NCBI RefSeq assembly: GCF_001618385.1
Contig: NZ_BDCR01000004.1
Location: 868,001-932,000 of the forward strand
Source of the DNA: Paludibacter jiangxiensis
Lineage (GTDB): Bacteria > Bacteroidota > Bacteroidia > Bacteroidales > Paludibacteraceae
Direction: 5' to 3'
Length of the DNA stretch: 64,000 nt
Shown: positions 61,716 through 64,000 of the stretch, piece after piece
How the letters are laid out: each line of letters opens with the position of its first letter
How positions within the stretch are numbered: the stretch's first letter is position 1
The notes under the pieces: generated by a model
What the model was told of the DNA's origin: nothing
Seen by the model: only the letters and a program-made list of their open reading frames with translations
Database searches by the model: none
Made by a program: the position numbers and the translations under genes

Positions 61716-62831
61716 TTATTTCACCGAAAAACGGTAAATCGTTCTTGATTTGAATTTTTCTCCAGGATTAAGTACCGTCGTTGGGAAACCCGGTTGATTA
61801 GGACTATCAGGAAAGTGTTGTGTTTCGAGAGCAAAAGCCGAACGGGTACTGGTTGGTTTCTCTCCATTGTCGATTGCTTTTTTCCATTGCATTCCACCCA
61901 TACCCGAATAGAATTGCAAACCCGGCTGATCGGTAATAACTTCCATCACACGCCCGCTTTGGGGATCATAAACCGTTGCGCAAACTTTGGCTTTGCTGTT
62001 AAGTACGTAGTTATCATCATATCCCTGAAACACACCATTATTAAATGTTTCTCCAATTTTATATCCGATAGGATGAGGTGTGGTAAAATCGAACGGGGTA
62101 TCTTTCACCGGACGAATTTCACCGGTAGGTATTCGTGCCGGAGTCGACGGAGTATATTTCGAAGCATTCATTGTAAGGATATGGTCGAAAATATAGCCTT
62201 TGCCTACTCCGTGAAGATTGAAATAAGCATGATTGGTCACATTGATTACCGTTTTTTTGTCCGTAGATGCTGCATAATCAATAATAATTTCGTTTTTATC
62301 CGTCCATGTGTAAGTAACCGAAATGTTGACTGTTCCAGGAAATCCCTCTTCCATATCAGGACTAACATACGAGAAACGGACTGCCGGTTGCTTGCTGCCT
62401 GTCACAACTTCAGAGCTCCATTCTTTGGAAAACCATCCGTTACGGCCACCATGTAATGTATTCGGACTATTGTTGGGCGTCAACTTATATTCAACGCCAT
62501 CCAGTGTAAATTTCGCATTGGAAATCCGGTTGGCAAAACGGCCGATACTGGCTCCACCAAATGCATCGCCTCTCAAAAGTGATTCCAGTTTTTCCGATCC
62601 GGTAGTAACATTGTCTTTATTTCCATTTTTATCAGGTACTTCAATTCTGACAATGCGTGCGCCATAGTTGGTCAGTTTCAACACATTCCCTGCTTTATTT
62701 AAGAGAGTATAAAGACATACTTCATTCCCATTATGCTCTCCCAGCACTTCTTTGTTAACTTTCTGGCTTGCTTGTAAAAAAGCAATACTACACAACAGCA
62801 AAACGGCTGTACAAACTAATAATTTTTTCAT
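61716..62831 (-). CDS. galM: Exported aldose 1-epimerase (mutarotase)
   Basis: Interconverts alpha and beta anomers of hexoses. The 371-residue protein has a clear signal peptide (LLVCTAVLLLCSIAFLQASQ), then the galactose mutarotase fold with the catalytic His in INVTNHAYFNLHG, the catalytic Glu in ALETQHFPDSPNQPGFP, and substrate-binding FGGASIGRFANRIS and LHGGRNGWFSKEW. The classical E. coli enzyme is cytoplasmic; exported forms occur in Bacteroidota, presumably acting on sugars released in the periplasm. It is not next to a sugar-uptake locus in this window. Confidence 0.93.
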   Translation of the reverse strand: MKKLLVCTAVLLLCSIAFLQASQKVNKEVLGEHNGNEVCLYTLLNKAGNVLKLTNYGARIVRIEVPDKNGNKDNVTTGSEKLESLLRGDAFGGASIGRFANRISNAKFTLDGVEYKLTPNNSPNTLHGGRNGWFSKEWSSEVVTGSKQPAVRFSYVSPDMEEGFPGTVNISVTYTWTDKNEIIIDYAASTDKKTVINVTNHAYFNLHGVGKGYIFDHILTMNASKYTPSTPARIPTGEIRPVKDTPFDFTTPHPIGYKIGETFNNGVFQGYDDNYVLNSKAKVCATVYDPQSGRVMEVITDQPGLQFYSGMGGMQWKKAIDNGEKPTSTRSAFALETQHFPDSPNQPGFPTTVLNPGEKFKSRTIYRFSVK

Positions 62832-63353
62832 CTGTATATGATATTATTTTTAAAGGTTGAACGAATAGATAATTCAAGCGTAGACATAAAAGCAACTAAG
62901 CGGACAAAACAAGAATTTCATCTTACGTAATTTCATCGGTTTTGATTTAACACTCCATTCATAATGCATATTCATTCCTAAATATGTAATAAAGCACAAT
63001 ACACCAATCCACGCGAAGCAGCAACAGAACATGTTACTCACTATTATAAAACAAGTTACAAACGCAATCACTTCTTTTTCACATGAAAGTTAAATGCGAA
63101 AGTTTATTCAATTAAAAGCATCTATATGAGAATCAATTATGACTTTTGAGGCTATATTTGAAAACTATGTTTTTCTCTTCTCAAACAAAATAAAGCTTGA
63201 AGTGTTTTCATGGTTTTTCAAAAAAACGAAACTATCCCAAATATCTAAAGAGAAAAATGGTAGTTGAGTCATCAATGACAAACTACAGAAAGGAGCGTAA
63301 CCTGCTCCTTTCGCTATTTTTAAGTCCAGCTCTCCTTTTATAGACTGATTCTG
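62832..63353. other. Intergenic region (522 bp) with candidate small transcript
   Basis: No credible protein gene. A TATATTTG -7-like box (63153-63160, plus strand) and a strong hairpin GAAAGGAGC / GCTCCTTTC (63288-63296 and 63304-63312) followed by CGCTATTTTT bound about 150 nt that could be a small RNA; there is no -33 element at the expected distance. A 65-codon frame on the minus strand at 62874-63071 lacks coding character. Confidence 0.35.
63288..63312. terminator. Hairpin with T-run
   Basis: Perfect 9-bp stem, 7-nt loop. On the plus strand GCTATTTTT follows; on the minus strand it lies 42 bp after the stop of the small membrane protein gene, so it may terminate either. Confidence 0.6.
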
Positions 63354-63542
63354 CTATTTTCGTTTAAAGAGGCCGCTTAAATTTATCACCAAACTTCCAA
63401 GCAAAAGCACAATCAGACAAATCCTAACAATTTCAAAGTACTTAATCCGTTCAAATTGCTTACAGAATATCAGGGCAATAATGGTCAGAATGACTATTGG
63501 AACAGAAAGATACTGTAATGATTCAATTGTATTCTTTTTCAT
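63354..63542 (-). CDS. Small two-helix membrane protein
   Basis: A 62-residue product with two membrane helices (LSVPIVILTIIALIFC and IVRICLIVLLLGSLVINL) and Lys/Arg-rich ends (ERIKYFE between helices, SGLFKRK at the C-terminus). I do not recognise a family. Support comes from its clean ATG start, the helices obeying positive-inside spacing, and a hairpin 42 bp past the stop. It is short enough to be chance, so moderate confidence. Confidence 0.55.
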   Translation of the reverse strand: MKKNTIESLQYLSVPIVILTIIALIFCKQFERIKYFEIVRICLIVLLLGSLVINLSGLFKRK

Positions 63543-63698
63543 GGTGAACAGGTTTAAGGTTTCATCGATTCAGGCTTGAAGACTCTCTCAATTACTTCTC
63601 ATTAAAGATACTTAGTTTTTCCACAAAACTCAATCTTTTTGCTGAGACATTGTTTTACCACTTCTAAAGCAGTTAACTACAGAATTACAAACCCCTAT

Positions 63699-64000
63699 TT
63701 ATCTTACACGACCACCGCACACCCATGTTCTCCGGTAATAATCTTCATCCAGATCACTTACAACAACACCTTTAGACGTGGATGTATGCAAGAACTTATG
63801 ATCCTTCAGATAAATTCCCACATGGTTAACGTATGCCGATGACTTACCACTTGTATTAAAAAAAGCAAGATCGCCTTCTTTCAGTTTATCACGACTAATC
63901 CTCTCGCAATTTTTGCGGAGCATTGCTAACGAATTCCGTTCGATAGTTTTACCATAAACGGTTTTATAAATAGTATACACAAGAAAGGAACAATCCACCC
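63699..64000 (-). CDS. NlpC/P60 family cell-wall hydrolase (5' end outside window)
   Basis: Only the C-terminal ~100 residues are in the window; the frame is open at base 64000. The catalytic Cys is in VDCSFLVYTIYK (conserved DCSG-like site, here DCSF), and the His in VNHVGIYLKDHKFLHTSTSKGVVVSDL, followed by the usual YYRRTWVCGGRVR end. NlpC/P60 peptidases cleave D-gamma-glutamyl-meso-diaminopimelate bonds in the peptidoglycan stem peptide. Stop at 63699. Signal peptide and any N-terminal SH3 domain would lie beyond the window, so location cannot be judged. Confidence 0.9.
   Translation of the reverse strand, partial: VDCSFLVYTIYKTVYGKTIERNSLAMLRKNCERISRDKLKEGDLAFFNTSGKSSAYVNHVGIYLKDHKFLHTSTSKGVVVSDLDEDYYRRTWVCGGRVR

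Noticed and set aside
62874-63071. 65-codon hydrophobic frame on the minus strand
   Set aside because: Hydrophobicity reflects T-rich DNA; no promoter, no clear topology.

Overview
The window comes from a Bacteroidota chromosome, most likely order Bacteroidales. Sequence evidence for this: a SusC/SusD pair, a very large secreted protein ending in a type IX secretion (T9SS) C-terminal sorting domain, a Bacteroides-type serine palmitoyltransferase, many lipoproteins, and repeated TAnnTTTG -7 promoter elements, several with a TTTG/TTG -33 box about 19-21 bp upstream. A free-living fermentative relative such as a Paludibacter-type organism would fit, but the genus cannot be fixed from this sequence. 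About 55 protein genes, one tRNA and one gene remnant are supported.

Layout. 1-6633 (minus): a RidA/chorismatase-like protein, a fused ResB-CcsA cytochrome c maturation protein, a DUF6057-type membrane protein, a lipoprotein joining a CxxCH haem motif to a TolB-like propeller, and a Gfo/Idh/MocA oxidoreductase cut by the window edge. 6785-14167 (minus): a glycan-uptake locus (AraC regulator, SusC, SusD, third surface lipoprotein) without any glycoside hydrolase. 14376-16708 (plus): surE, two small genes and a dolichol-phosphate-mannose-synthase-like glycosyltransferase. 16815-20979 (minus): dacB, a YncE-propeller/phosphoesterase fusion and a DUF2007 protein. 21214-27144: purL, a coiled-coil exported protein and an orphan sugar-binding-type lipoprotein. 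27621-33224: the 1867-residue T9SS adhesin-like protein with near-identical internal repeats.

33888-39336 (plus): upp, vanZ-like, dprA, then a cupin regulator, creatininase-family and acyl-CoA-ligase operon. 39401-46641 (minus): recQ, clpX, clpP, dnaJ, grpE and rlmH, a protein-quality-control block that lacks the tig gene usual before clpP. 47213-50141 (plus): bamD, rpoZ-like, coaBC, cdd. 50166-51254 (minus): a cupin and a GntR/FCD regulator. 51539-52726: serine palmitoyltransferase, followed by tRNA-Gly(CCC) and an integrase remnant, probably the scar of an integrated element.

53434-64000: small lipoproteins, a CE2-like esterase with a TIGR02757 protein, an HxlR/flavodoxin divergent pair, then thioredoxin, ApbE flavin transferase, a Gly/Cys-rich DUF4266 lipoprotein and a DUF3570 outer-membrane protein. 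This last cluster is the strongest candidate for an uncharacterised system here: it looks like a cell-envelope redox unit with a covalent-flavin enzyme but no visible flavinylation target. The window ends with an outer-membrane protein, a secreted aldose epimerase, a small membrane protein and a truncated NlpC/P60 hydrolase.
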